Below, in pieces: positions 43,952 to 51,214 of a stretch of 64,000 nt of DNA. Under the pieces are notes generated by a model. It had not been told where the DNA came from. It saw only the letters and a list, made by a program, of their open reading frames with translations, and did not search any database. Positions within the stretch are counted from its first letter, which is position 1. Each line of letters opens with the position of its first letter. This DNA is from PALSA-350 sp963834445. GTDB lineage: Bacteria > Acidobacteriota > Terriglobia > Terriglobales > Acidobacteriaceae. The stretch lies in the NCBI GenBank assembly GCA_963834445.1, contig CAWIBU010000001.1:248001-312000 (forward strand). Reading direction: 5' to 3'. A program made the position numbers and the translations under genes.

Positions 43952-44986
43952 TTAAGGATTCTGCGTTTGTTTGTCGAGGGCCCAATAACTTGCCCGGGCC
44001 ACCACGTGGGCCCCGATGTCGCGGGTGAGGCGAACGTCGAGCACGTGCAAACCGGGCGTGTCGTCGGTAGGCCGAAAGCTCAACAGGTAGCGGTTGCGGG
44101 CGTGCTTGGCCACCTCCTGCACGCGGGCTTCAAAGCCGCGCTCGGTGGTGAAGGGCGCGTACTCGCCCCCGCTCATCTGGGCAATTTCCCTGGCTACATT
44201 CTTGCGCACGGCCTGGATCGCCATCATCAATGGGGTGAGAAGATCGCCCATCGTCGCACTCTGGCCACCGTTTTTCAGATCGTGCAACAGCAGCGCCTTG
44301 GAGGGCGAAAAGCTGACGCTCAAAACCAGCGTGTTGCTGACACCAATCTGTTCCACGACCCGGCGCGCGTCGACGTCGTGACTGCCATGGTCGCGGGTCT
44401 CGCTGATCAGCAGCAGCACGCGGCGGTAATCTTTCGGCCGCTGCTCCAGCAACTTGACCGAGTAGCCGATGGTGTCGAGGATGGCCGCGCCGCCGTCCCC
44501 CGGCTCGATGCGCCGCAAGGCGCGACCAAGACGATCTTCGTCGCGGGTAAAGGGCACCACCAATTCCGGCCTGGAATCAAAACTGACAAACGCGGATTCG
44601 CTGGTGCCGTCTCCGAGAAAAAGGTCGATCAGGGGCGCCAGTCGATTGATCTTGTCAAACTCAAGTGCCGACATGCGGCCCTTCTCAACCGCGACCACCA
44701 CGGAAACCGGTTCGTTGTCGAGATCGTCGTCGACATGCAGTTGCTGGGGCACACCGTTGTCCAGCAGCTCAAAGTCGGAAGGTCCCAGGCCGTACACGAT
44801 CTCGCCGGAGTGAAGCTGAACCAGGGTCGGGACCAGCACCTCTGAGGTCTGGACGCGTATCGTGGTGGTCGGCTCAGGGGTGCTTTGCGGTGGGGAAACC
44901 TGCTGCGCGTGGATGGGCCACGCACAGAAGAGGAATGCCGCGATCGACAACGGATGGCGATGCACCCCCCTGCGCAGAACGCTCAA
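43952..44986 (-). CDS. VWFA-related secreted protein
   Basis: Von Willebrand factor A-like protein of the Acidobacteriota VWFA-related type, 344 residues. I place the start at a TTG (44986): it gives a clean signal peptide (VLRRGVHRHPLSIAAFLFCA ending IHAQQ), has GGAG 5 nt ahead and overlaps the upstream gene's stop as TTGA. The N-terminal beta domain (VLVPTLVQLHSGEIVYGLGP) precedes the VWA fold from about residue 90 (VSVVVAVEKGRMSALEF); the usual MIDAS DxSxS appears degenerate here (VAVEKG). Role unknown, probably protein binding in the periplasm or outside the cell. Confidence 0.85.
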   Translation of the reverse strand: MSVLRRGVHRHPLSIAAFLFCAWPIHAQQVSPPQSTPEPTTTIRVQTSEVLVPTLVQLHSGEIVYGLGPSDFELLDNGVPQQLHVDDDLDNEPVSVVVAVEKGRMSALEFDKINRLAPLIDLFLGDGTSESAFVSFDSRPELVVPFTRDEDRLGRALRRIEPGDGGAAILDTIGYSVKLLEQRPKDYRRVLLLISETRDHGSHDVDARRVVEQIGVSNTLVLSVSFSPSKALLLHDLKNGGQSATMGDLLTPLMMAIQAVRKNVAREIAQMSGGEYAPFTTERGFEARVQEVAKHARNRYLLSFRPTDDTPGLHVLDVRLTRDIGAHVVARASYWALDKQTQNP

Positions 44987-45201
44987 GAACTCTCCCGAAT
45001 GCGGGTTCCGTAGTCTCGGGTCCATCCCAGAAAGCGCAGCAGCTGGGCTCGTTCCTTCCACAGAAAAAACCAGAAGTAGCTGGCGTCGATGGTGTCAGCC
45101 TTGCGGCCGGAGTAGGTTTCGATGCGCCACTTGAGGTATTCACTGCGCCACGGAGTGAAGCGGTGGCCTCGTGTCGCATTCCACAAAAAGCGAATCGCCA
45201 T
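44983..45201 (-). CDS. Small conserved basic protein of unknown function
   Basis: 72-residue protein rich in Trp, Arg and Tyr (FLWNATRGHRFTPWRSEYL, then LKWRIETYSGRKAD and FWFFLWKERAQLL). No signal peptide or membrane helix is clear. The dense aromatic and basic composition and the position in a tight minus-strand cluster support a real gene. It resembles small proteins I recognise loosely from acidobacterial genomes, but I assign no function. Its stop overlaps the start of the VWFA-related gene (TTGA), indicating translational coupling. Confidence 0.72.
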   Translation of the reverse strand: MAIRFLWNATRGHRFTPWRSEYLKWRIETYSGRKADTIDASYFWFFLWKERAQLLRFLGWTRDYGTRIRESS

Positions 45202-45249
45202 GCCTGGGCCTCTAGAAAAGTATATCCATGGCAGGGAGCAAAAATGACA

Positions 45250-45438
45250 TTAGCTTTTGGGACGCAGCATGTGTTCGATGAGTTTGCGGGCAACATCTTC
45301 GGAACTGACCTGATAGGTTCCGTCTTCGAGGGCCTTTTTGATTCTGGCTACCTTTTCCCAGCGTACGTCGTCCACCGCAGGATCGGCATCCGGATCGGGC
45401 AGCTGCTCCCCATCTTTCGGGTTGTGGAGGTCGTCCAT
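45250..45438 (-). CDS. flgM: FlgM-like anti-sigma-28 factor
   Basis: 62-residue protein whose C-terminal half matches the FlgM sigma-binding region: VRWEKVARIKKALEDGTYQV followed by SSEDVARKLIEHML. The N-terminal half is acidic and probably disordered, as in FlgM. ATG 45438 has GGAGG 6 nt upstream; a longer frame begins 39 nt earlier without one. It lies 78 bp downstream of the fliA-like sigma gene, which it is expected to inhibit. It is shorter than the roughly 97-residue enterobacterial FlgM but keeps the binding helix region. Confidence 0.82.
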   Translation of the reverse strand: MDDLHNPKDGEQLPDPDADPAVDDVRWEKVARIKKALEDGTYQVSSEDVARKLIEHMLRPKS

Positions 45439-45516
45439 GATGGACCTCCAGCCTAGCAGCATCCCCCACAGATACAAAGGACGCTTTGGTAATGATTGAC
45501 AGCTGTTGGCGCAGCC

Positions 45517-46467
45517 TCAGCAGGTATTTCGGGCGACGGAGGACTGCGGCGCAGCCGGCTCACGGCGGACCGCAAGGTCGAGGAGACGAGCACGCAGGTG
45601 GAGCACGGCAGAAGCGTGAATTTGGGAGATGCGGGATTCAACCACGCCCAGGATCAGCCCGATTTCCTTCATCGTGGTTTCCTCGTAGTAGTAGAGGGTC
45701 ATGACCAGCCGCTCCCGCTCCGGCAAGTCGCTGATCGCATGGCTGAGGCGCTCCCGCATTTCCGAGTGCAGATAGCGGAAGAGGGGATCATCCTCCGGAC
45801 GATTGGGCAGGTAGACCAGCTCTTCTTCCCCGGAGTCTTCAGAGCGCTCGGAGTGAAGCGTACCAATTTCAAGACCTTTCAGTTCCCCCAGCAATTGTTG
45901 ATAGGCAGCGAGATCAATCTGCAGCAGGTGAGAAATCTCATGGTCGGCGGGAGCGCGGCCATACTGGGCGGTCAGGGTTTGAATGGCCTGTTCCACAGCA
46001 CGCCCCTTACGCCTGAGCTCGCGCGGACTCCAGTCCAGGGTACGCAGACTATCGAGGATGGCTCCGCGTATACGAAATTGGGCGTAGCTGCGGAACTGCA
46101 CCTGCTTGCCGGGATCGAACTTGCCAAAAGCATCCAGCAGTCCAACCACCCCGGCGCTATACAGGTCTTCAATCGGTACATGTTGGGGCAGCCGCTCGTG
46201 AATGCGCCGGGCAATGAAGCGCACGATCGGGAGATGCTCGACCATGAGCTTTTCCTGGTCAGCAGTCAGCAAAGCGCCCGGCCGTGAAGTGGCGCCCGGC
46301 GCGGGCCTGGACTCAGCCACCACCGCTTCTCGCGATGGAACATGGGCTAACGGAACCTCGGATGCGGCCTGCGTAGCTACGATGATTTGTTCCGTGGATG
46401 CTATATCAGCATTTCCATTGCGACGGGGACGCTTTTGACTCTTGCCTGCCTGCTGCATATTCACCAT
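45517..46467 (-). CDS. fliA: FliA/WhiG-type sigma-28 factor
   Basis: Alternative sigma factor of the FliA/WhiG class, 316 residues. After a poorly conserved 70-residue N-terminal extension, region 2 reads LPIVRFIARRIHERLPQHVP and VQFRSYAQFRIRGAILD, region 3 contains RELRRKGRAVEQAIQTL, and region 4 is LPERERLVMTLYYYEETTMK plus GVVESRISQIHASAV. An in-frame ATG at 46458 is an alternative start. FlgM-like anti-sigma is encoded immediately downstream. No flagellar structural genes are in the window, so it may govern motility genes elsewhere or another regulon. Confidence 0.92.
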   Translation of the reverse strand: MVNMQQAGKSQKRPRRNGNADIASTEQIIVATQAASEVPLAHVPSREAVVAESRPAPGATSRPGALLTADQEKLMVEHLPIVRFIARRIHERLPQHVPIEDLYSAGVVGLLDAFGKFDPGKQVQFRSYAQFRIRGAILDSLRTLDWSPRELRRKGRAVEQAIQTLTAQYGRAPADHEISHLLQIDLAAYQQLLGELKGLEIGTLHSERSEDSGEEELVYLPNRPEDDPLFRYLHSEMRERLSHAISDLPERERLVMTLYYYEETTMKEIGLILGVVESRISQIHASAVLHLRARLLDLAVRREPAAPQSSVARNTC

Positions 46468-46671
46468 CCGAGCAATCTCGCGTTACACCTCTAACCCTGC
46501 ATCGCATTGACTGAGGTAACAAGTACCGTCAGCACATAAGTTCCACCCTTGGTTTCATAACGGGATAGGGCCTTCGGAGCAGCCCCAAAACAAAACACAG
46601 GGCCGTTTCCGCCGTCTCGATTCCAAACAACCTTGTGCCCGCCGTGCGGCAGGCGGCAAACGCAAAAGATT

Positions 46672-46701
46672 TTGGCCGATTCGCTTTTTGTTCGCTATAA
46701 T
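46672..46701 (+). promoter_or_regulatory. Predicted lexA promoter with a candidate SOS box
   Basis: TTGGCC (46672-46677), an 18-bp spacer and a consensus TATAAT (46696-46701). Between them is ATTC-N7-GTTC (46679-46693), one mismatch from the GTTC-N7-GTTC LexA site of alphaproteobacteria. The start codon is only 6 nt after the -10 box and no ribosome site is seen, so the mRNA is predicted to be leaderless. The rest of the 249-bp divergent spacer shows nothing further. Confidence 0.6.
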
Positions 46702-46707
46702 GCGGTC

Positions 46708-47310
46708 ATGTCGGTTACCCGCAGGCAAAAAGAAGTTCTCGACTTCATCAGTGGCTTTGTGCAACGCAACGGTTACTCCCCTTCCTTCGAAGAGATCGCT
46801 CGTGGCCTGAGTCTCAAGTCACTGGCCACGGTGCATAAGCACATTACGAATTTGCAGAAAAAGGGTTTGCTGCAGCGTGCTCACAATCGCAGCCGCTCGA
46901 TCGACGTGCTGCCGCCACGCAGTAAAGCGAAGCGTTCGGATCGGTTACCGCTACTGGGACGAATTGCCGCCGGCCAACCGGTCGAGGCCATGGAGACCAA
47001 CGAAAGCATTTCGCTGGGCGACATTATTGGCAATCGTGAAGTCTTCGCGCTGCAGGTGCGCGGCGAATCGATGCGCGATGAGCACATCATGGACGGGGAC
47101 TATGTGTTGGTCGAAAGCACCAGCACGGCGCGTCAGGGAGAGATCGTGGTCGCCCTGGTGCGCGGCAGCGAGACCACCTTGAAGCGTTACTACATTGAAG
47201 GCACCATGGTTCGCTTACAACCCTCAAACGCCGAGATGGAACCCATTTATGTGCCGCTGGCCCAGGTAGCTCTGCAGGGACGAGTTCTCGGAGTCTTGCG
47301 CCGTTACTGA
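46708..47310 (+). CDS. lexA: SOS repressor LexA
   Basis: Transcriptional repressor of DNA-damage genes, self-cleaving with RecA. 200 residues. The winged helix domain spans 1-65 (SPSFEEIARGLSLKSLATVH recognition region), the cleavage site is A88-G89 in RIAAGQPVEA, and the catalytic dyad is Ser121 (GESMRDEHI) and Lys159 (TTLKRYY). ATG 46708 starts the canonical N-terminus SVTRRQKEVLDFI; a longer frame has no support. It is divergent from fliA and is followed by a terminator. Confidence 0.97.
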   Translation: MSVTRRQKEVLDFISGFVQRNGYSPSFEEIARGLSLKSLATVHKHITNLQKKGLLQRAHNRSRSIDVLPPRSKAKRSDRLPLLGRIAAGQPVEAMETNESISLGDIIGNREVFALQVRGESMRDEHIMDGDYVLVESTSTARQGEIVVALVRGSETTLKRYYIEGTMVRLQPSNAEMEPIYVPLAQVALQGRVLGVLRRY

Positions 47311-47353
47311 CCAACAGTTTCGCCACAGGTTGGACGCACTAAACCAAACACAA

Positions 47354-47382
47354 AAAGCCCCGGCGCCAAAGGCCGGGGCTTT
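47354..47382. terminator. Bidirectional terminator between lexA and trxA
   Basis: An 11-bp GC-rich stem (AAAGCCCCGGC at 47354-47364 with its complement at 47372-47382) and a 7-nt loop. On the minus strand it is followed by TTTTTG, making a strong terminator for trxA; on the plus strand it ends in TTT and can serve lexA. Confidence 0.85.
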
Positions 47383-47422
47383 CCACTGCGCGATGCTCGC
47401 GGGGCGAGCGACTGAATTTGGG

Positions 47423-47758
47423 TTAAACCGCGATCAGCTTATTGATGCTCTTGTCGATTGTGTCCTTGGGCACGAAGCCAACGATCTGCTCCGCTACTTT
47501 GCCACCCTTGAAAAGCAGCAGGGCGGGAATACCGCGGATGCCGTAACGCATGGGGGTCGCCGAGTTACGGTCGACGTCCATCTTCATCACCTTGAGTTTG
47601 CCCAGGTATTGCGCGGCGACTTCGTCAACCACTGGCGCCAACGCGCGGCACGGCCCACACCAGGCAGCCCAAAAATCTACCAAGACAGGCTGTTCCGACT
47701 GCAGAACCTCCTGCTCGAATGTCGCATCATTTACCTCAAAAACTCCTGGTCCTGCCAT
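47423..47758 (-). CDS. trxA: Thioredoxin
   Basis: Cytoplasmic disulfide reductase, 111 residues, normal size. Active site W33-C34-G35-P36-C37 and the cis-proline loop GIRGIPALLLF near 73-83. ATG 47758 has GGAGG 7 nt upstream; the frame extends further upstream without a ribosome site and into a hairpin. It is a single-gene unit with its own terminator. Confidence 0.96.
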   Translation of the reverse strand: MAGPGVFEVNDATFEQEVLQSEQPVLVDFWAAWCGPCRALAPVVDEVAAQYLGKLKVMKMDVDRNSATPMRYGIRGIPALLLFKGGKVAEQIVGFVPKDTIDKSINKLIAV

Positions 47759-47866
47759 GTTCTTCCTCCGATTCCCTCGCTGAGCATAGCATCTATGCCA
47801 CACTGCAGCCTTATAAGAGATGCCGGACCGATGTAAACGACTCCGAGCGCGCGTCGAACCCAAAAA

Positions 47867-47896
47867 AGCGCCTGCAACCTTGCGGCCACAGGCGCT
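47867..47896 (-). terminator. Rho-independent terminator, minus strand
   Basis: An 8-bp stem AGCGCCTG/CAGGCGCT with a 14-nt loop followed on the minus strand by TTTTTTGGG. It is 230 nt downstream of the thrB stop and upstream of trxA, so it probably ends the thrC-thrB transcript after the palindromic element at 47900-48007. Confidence 0.65.
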
Positions 47897-47899
47897 AGA

Positions 47900-48007
47900 G
47901 CATTTTCGCAATAGGTGTGGACCGAAGCTACATGGTCGGCTGGCCTTTTCCTTAAGAAAAGGCCAACATAGCCTGCGCTGGAAAGTTCACTGTAATTGCG
48001 AAAATGC
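47900..48007. repeat. Palindromic element with 13-bp terminal inverted repeats
   Basis: A 108-bp unit bounded by perfect 13-bp inverted repeats (GCATTTTCGCAAT at 47900-47912 and its complement at 47995-48007). Inside is a strong hairpin, TGGCCTTTTCCTTAAGAAAA followed by GGCCA (47941-47965). It lies in the 367-bp spacer between trxA and thrB; the part from 48008 to 48125 shows nothing I can assign. Confidence 0.7.
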
Positions 48008-48125
48008 GGTGGAACAGCCCTCCCCAGAACTGCCCACGACGCGTAACGTAGGGCCTGGGGTCAAGATTTGTAAACAAAACTTAGGTAACGACTTAGTAAC
48101 CGCTGAGGAAATCTGGCGCTGCCCC

Positions 48126-49043
48126 TCACTGCAATACTTTCAGCGACGTTCCCTGATTGCCCAGCTGCGCGGTCAGGATCTCGACCGGGCACACGGCTTG
48201 GGACCGCTCGAGAATTGCGGCCTTAAGAATCCGGTCGTTGGTTCCACCTTTTTCCGCTGACTCCGTCAACAACAACACTGCCGGCCCGGCGCCGCTGAGC
48301 GTGACCGACATCACGCCATGGGTCCCCGCCAGGGGCAGCAATGCCGGCAGCAACGGACACAGCTGCATACGATAAGGCTGGTGCAGGCGGTCCCGGGTGG
48401 CCACCCGCATCAGGTCTGCTCGACCCAGAGCAAAGGCCGCCGTCAACAGGGATACGCATTGCACGCTGGCGACCACGTCTTTGCGATCGTAAGTACGGGG
48501 CAACATGGAGCGCGCTTTTGCCGTGGCCACCGGGTTTTCCGGGAGAACCAGCATCGCCTGCCAATGGGCCGGCGGCGCAATGGAAATGATCGCGAGTTCT
48601 TCAGCACTGGCGGCGATCGTCAGGCCGCCATACCAGCAAGCGGCCACGTTGTCGGGATGCCCTTCGAGCCCGGCGGCATGGGCCACCATCTTCGCCGCAT
48701 CCCAGTCAAGCCCTCCGAATGCCGATGCGAGCGCCACGCCGGCCAGCCGTACAGCCGCCGACGATCCGCAACCCATGCCCACGGGGATTCCGTTGCGCAT
48801 GCGGATTTCCAGGGGAAAGGGCGGCCGCTGCTCGGCCTTCAACACCGACTCGTAGGTCTGGATCAGGAGATTTCGCGTCAGCCCGCTACACACTTTGCGA
48901 TTGCGTCCAGTAGCGGTGATGGAGAAGCGGGACGCCGGCACCGCTTCAATCTCCAGAAACAGGTCCAGAGCGAGAGCCATGGCGTCGAAGCCCGGGCCCA
49001 GGTTAGCTGATGTAGCGGGGAGCCGCAGTTGCACCGTCTTCAT
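48126..49043 (-). CDS. thrB: Homoserine kinase
   Basis: ATP-dependent phosphorylation of homoserine, the step before threonine synthase. 305 residues, GHMP kinase family: N-terminal LPATSANLGPGFDAMALAL and ATP loop GIPVGMGCGSSAAVRLAG (about 86-103). The C-terminal glycine motif VTLSGAGPAVLLL is near 257. ATG overlaps the thrC stop by 4 nt, so the two are translationally coupled. Confidence 0.96.
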   Translation of the reverse strand: MKTVQLRLPATSANLGPGFDAMALALDLFLEIEAVPASRFSITATGRNRKVCSGLTRNLLIQTYESVLKAEQRPPFPLEIRMRNGIPVGMGCGSSAAVRLAGVALASAFGGLDWDAAKMVAHAAGLEGHPDNVAACWYGGLTIAASAEELAIISIAPPAHWQAMLVLPENPVATAKARSMLPRTYDRKDVVASVQCVSLLTAAFALGRADLMRVATRDRLHQPYRMQLCPLLPALLPLAGTHGVMSVTLSGAGPAVLLLTESAEKGGTNDRILKAAILERSQAVCPVEILTAQLGNQGTSLKVLQ

Positions 49044-50413
49044 GCGTGAATAGCCGCCTCAAGGACTTGCAGCACGGCTTCCGCAGAGGCATCGAGCGAG
49101 CGGGTGGGCCGCCGCCTTTCGGCCAGTTCTTTTTCCAGCCCGGCACTCTCTTCTGCGCTTAACAACGTGTCGCGATGAAAATCAATGGTGTACTCCGAAT
49201 CCTTGAGCGTATGGCCGGTGAGCACCAGGACGACGGATTCACCAGGTTGCACTTTGCCCTGCTGCACCAGTTTTTTGAGGCCGGCCAGGGTCACGGCGGA
49301 AGCCGGCTCGCAGCCAATGCCCTCCTGCCCGATCTCGGCTTTGGCCAGCGCGATTTCGGCTTCGCTCACCTGTTCGCAGTAGCCGCCGGTGTGGTGGATC
49401 ACGCGCGCCGCCTTGCGCCACGAAGCGGGGTTGCCAATGCGAATGGCGGTGGCCCGGGTGGTGGCCTGCATGGGCTGGATATCGCTTCCATCCCCGTGCA
49501 GCAGGCTGAGGTAGAGCGGGTTCGCGCCCTCTGCCTGGATCACGCTTAGTTTCGGCACTTTGGCACTCAGGCCCAGGTGCTTCATCTCGAGAAAGCCCTT
49601 GCCCAGCGCGGAACTATTGCCCAGGTTGCCCCCGGGAACAATCACGTGGTCGGGAACCTGCCAATCGAGCTGCTCGGCAATTTCGAGCGCCGGGGTTTTC
49701 TGGCCTTCCAGGCGATAGGGATTCACCGAGTTGAGCAGGTAAACCGGTGCGCGGCGAACAACTTCCGCCAGAACCTTCACGCATCCGTCGAAGTCTGTAT
49801 TCAACTGGCAGGTGACGGCGCCGTAGTCCAGGGCCTGAGAAAGCTTGGACCATGAGATCTTGCCCTCGGGCAGCAGGACCAGGCTGTGCATGCGGGCGCG
49901 GGCGGCATACGCCGCCATGGCTGCCGAGGTGTTGCCGGTCGAAGCACAGGCCACCCACTGGAAGCCGCGCTCCCGCGCCTGGGAGAGGGCGGTGGTCATG
50001 CCCGTGTCTTTGAACGAGCCGGTGGGGTTCATCCCCTGATGTTTGGCGTAGAGCTGGTCCAACCCCAGCGCTTCTGCACTTTGGGGAAGCTGATAGAGAG
50101 GGGTGTTGCCTTCGCGCAGCGTAACTGCCTGCTCGGGCCGGTCCAGGATGGGCAGCAATTCGCGAAAACGCCAAACGCCGCTCTGGTCGATGGGCAGTTT
50201 GGACTGTAGTCTTTCCTGCCACAGCCAACGCAAGGCGCCGGGGTTGGGCACGCGGCGCGGTCCAGGGGCCGGGGCGCCGGCAGCGCTCCAGGAGGGATAT
50301 TCCACCTCGAGCAGCTCGCCGCAGCCGACGCAGCGAAAGTCTTTTTCGACCGTATCCGGGTGGATCACGGCGCCGCAGCCAACGCAGCGCAGTTGATGAG
50401 AAGCTTCGTGCAT
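49040..50413 (-). CDS. thrC: Threonine synthase with N-terminal zinc ribbon
   Basis: PLP enzyme converting O-phosphohomoserine to threonine. 457 residues. A zinc-ribbon-like motif C10-x2-C13 and C28-x2-C31 precedes the catalytic domain, as in many bacterial and archaeal ThrC. The PLP lysine is K135 in GSFKDTGM, and the phosphate loop GGNLGNSSALGKG is near 255. No ribosome site is visible before ATG 50413, and a possible -10 (TACGCT) lies just 6 nt upstream; the transcript may be leaderless. It is followed by thrB. Confidence 0.95.
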   Translation of the reverse strand: MHEASHQLRCVGCGAVIHPDTVEKDFRCVGCGELLEVEYPSWSAAGAPAPGPRRVPNPGALRWLWQERLQSKLPIDQSGVWRFRELLPILDRPEQAVTLREGNTPLYQLPQSAEALGLDQLYAKHQGMNPTGSFKDTGMTTALSQARERGFQWVACASTGNTSAAMAAYAARARMHSLVLLPEGKISWSKLSQALDYGAVTCQLNTDFDGCVKVLAEVVRRAPVYLLNSVNPYRLEGQKTPALEIAEQLDWQVPDHVIVPGGNLGNSSALGKGFLEMKHLGLSAKVPKLSVIQAEGANPLYLSLLHGDGSDIQPMQATTRATAIRIGNPASWRKAARVIHHTGGYCEQVSEAEIALAKAEIGQEGIGCEPASAVTLAGLKKLVQQGKVQPGESVVLVLTGHTLKDSEYTIDFHRDTLLSAEESAGLEKELAERRRPTRSLDASAEAVLQVLEAAIHA

Positions 50414-50516
50414 GTCTTAAGCGTAGCGTACAACGCGGTTTTGCAACTCCGTGAATGATCGGGTTGCCGGATCACGCAACCTGTCCGCGCGGAGCGAAGC
50501 AGAGGTAAACGAATCG

Positions 50517-50702
50517 AGTCCCGCAGGGACGGCTGCTGATTCCCCAGGATGAAATCCTGGGAGGGATTAGCCCGCAAAGAACGGCTGATGGCACACAGGA
50601 CTATGTCCTTGCCAGTTCAGCCGTCCCTTCGGGACTGCTTTTGTTGGCATCAATATACCCAGGATTTCATCCTGGGCTACCTTCAGCCGTCCCTCCGGGA
50701 CT
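50517..50702. repeat. Interspersed palindromic element, family B copy 2
   Basis: A 186-bp relative of the element at 41158-41411. It begins AGTCCCGCAGGGACGGCTG and ends CAGCCGTCCCTCCGGGACT, with CCCAGGATGAAATCCTGGG-like palindromes beside each end and a degenerate middle. It occupies most of the 405-bp spacer between thrC and the molybdate regulator; no gene is seen there. Confidence 0.85.
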
Positions 50703-50791
50703 GTCCCAGTTTGATGGGGGATTTCTTGGGTTGATAGAGAAGTCTTGCTTCGCCTCAGTCTGGTGGCGCGTTGTTGCGGATCCAACTAGAA

Positions 50792-50812
50792 AATCGTATC
50801 GTATCGTATACT
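50792..50812 (+). promoter_or_regulatory. ATCGT triple repeat and -10 box ahead of the molybdate regulator
   Basis: Three tandem ATCGT units begin at about 50792 and run into TATACT (50807-50812), a likely -10 box. The start codon at 50819 is only 6 nt further and no ribosome site is present, which predicts a leaderless mRNA. The repeat is a candidate binding site for the autogenous regulator. No convincing -35 box is seen. Confidence 0.45.
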
Positions 50813-50818
50813 TTCGCC

Positions 50819-51214
50819 ATGCTGCTCTCACCTCGCGAAGCTGCGCAACGACTCGGGATCTCGTATCCCACCATGAAGCAGTGGCTGTATCGCGGCAAGA
50901 TCAAATCAGTCAAAACACCGGGCGGTCACTATCGCATTCCCGAGGCCGAACTCGATGGCCTGCTGCACCAGGCGAAACGTCCGGAAACGCCCAAACGAGA
51001 AATGCTGCGATCCCTGAGCGGGCGCAATCAGCTCACTGGCCGCATCGTCGAATTGAAGATTGACGGGCTGCTGGCCCAGGTCAAACTTTCCATCGGCGGG
51101 CAGATCATCACGTCCATCATTACCTCCGACGCGGCCCGGGAAATGCAGCTCAAGGTGGGCGAAACCGCCGCCGCCCTGATCAAATCCACCGAAGTGATGG
51201 TGTTGCGTGTTTAA
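50819..51214 (+). CDS. Molybdate-responsive regulator: MerR-like HTH fused to a Mop/TOBE domain
   Basis: 131-residue DNA-binding protein. Residues 1-50 form an excisionase/MerR-like helix-turn-helix (LLSPREAAQRLGISYPTMKQ, WLYRGKIKSVKTPGGHYRIP), and residues 65-131 form a TOBE molybdate-binding domain (SGRNQLTGRIVELKIDGLLA, ending STEVMVLRV). This architecture is known for molybdenum-pterin-binding regulators in front of mod operons. ATG 50819 was chosen since HTH homology begins there. The last codons overlap the modA start, so regulator and transporter are coupled; likely role is molybdate-dependent control of modABC. Confidence 0.9.
   Translation: MLLSPREAAQRLGISYPTMKQWLYRGKIKSVKTPGGHYRIPEAELDGLLHQAKRPETPKREMLRSLSGRNQLTGRIVELKIDGLLAQVKLSIGGQIITSIITSDAAREMQLKVGETAAALIKSTEVMVLRV

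Noticed and set aside
46633..46707. Longer LexA start at 46633
   Set aside because: It would place coding sequence over the promoter and adds 25 non-homologous residues before the canonical LexA N-terminus.
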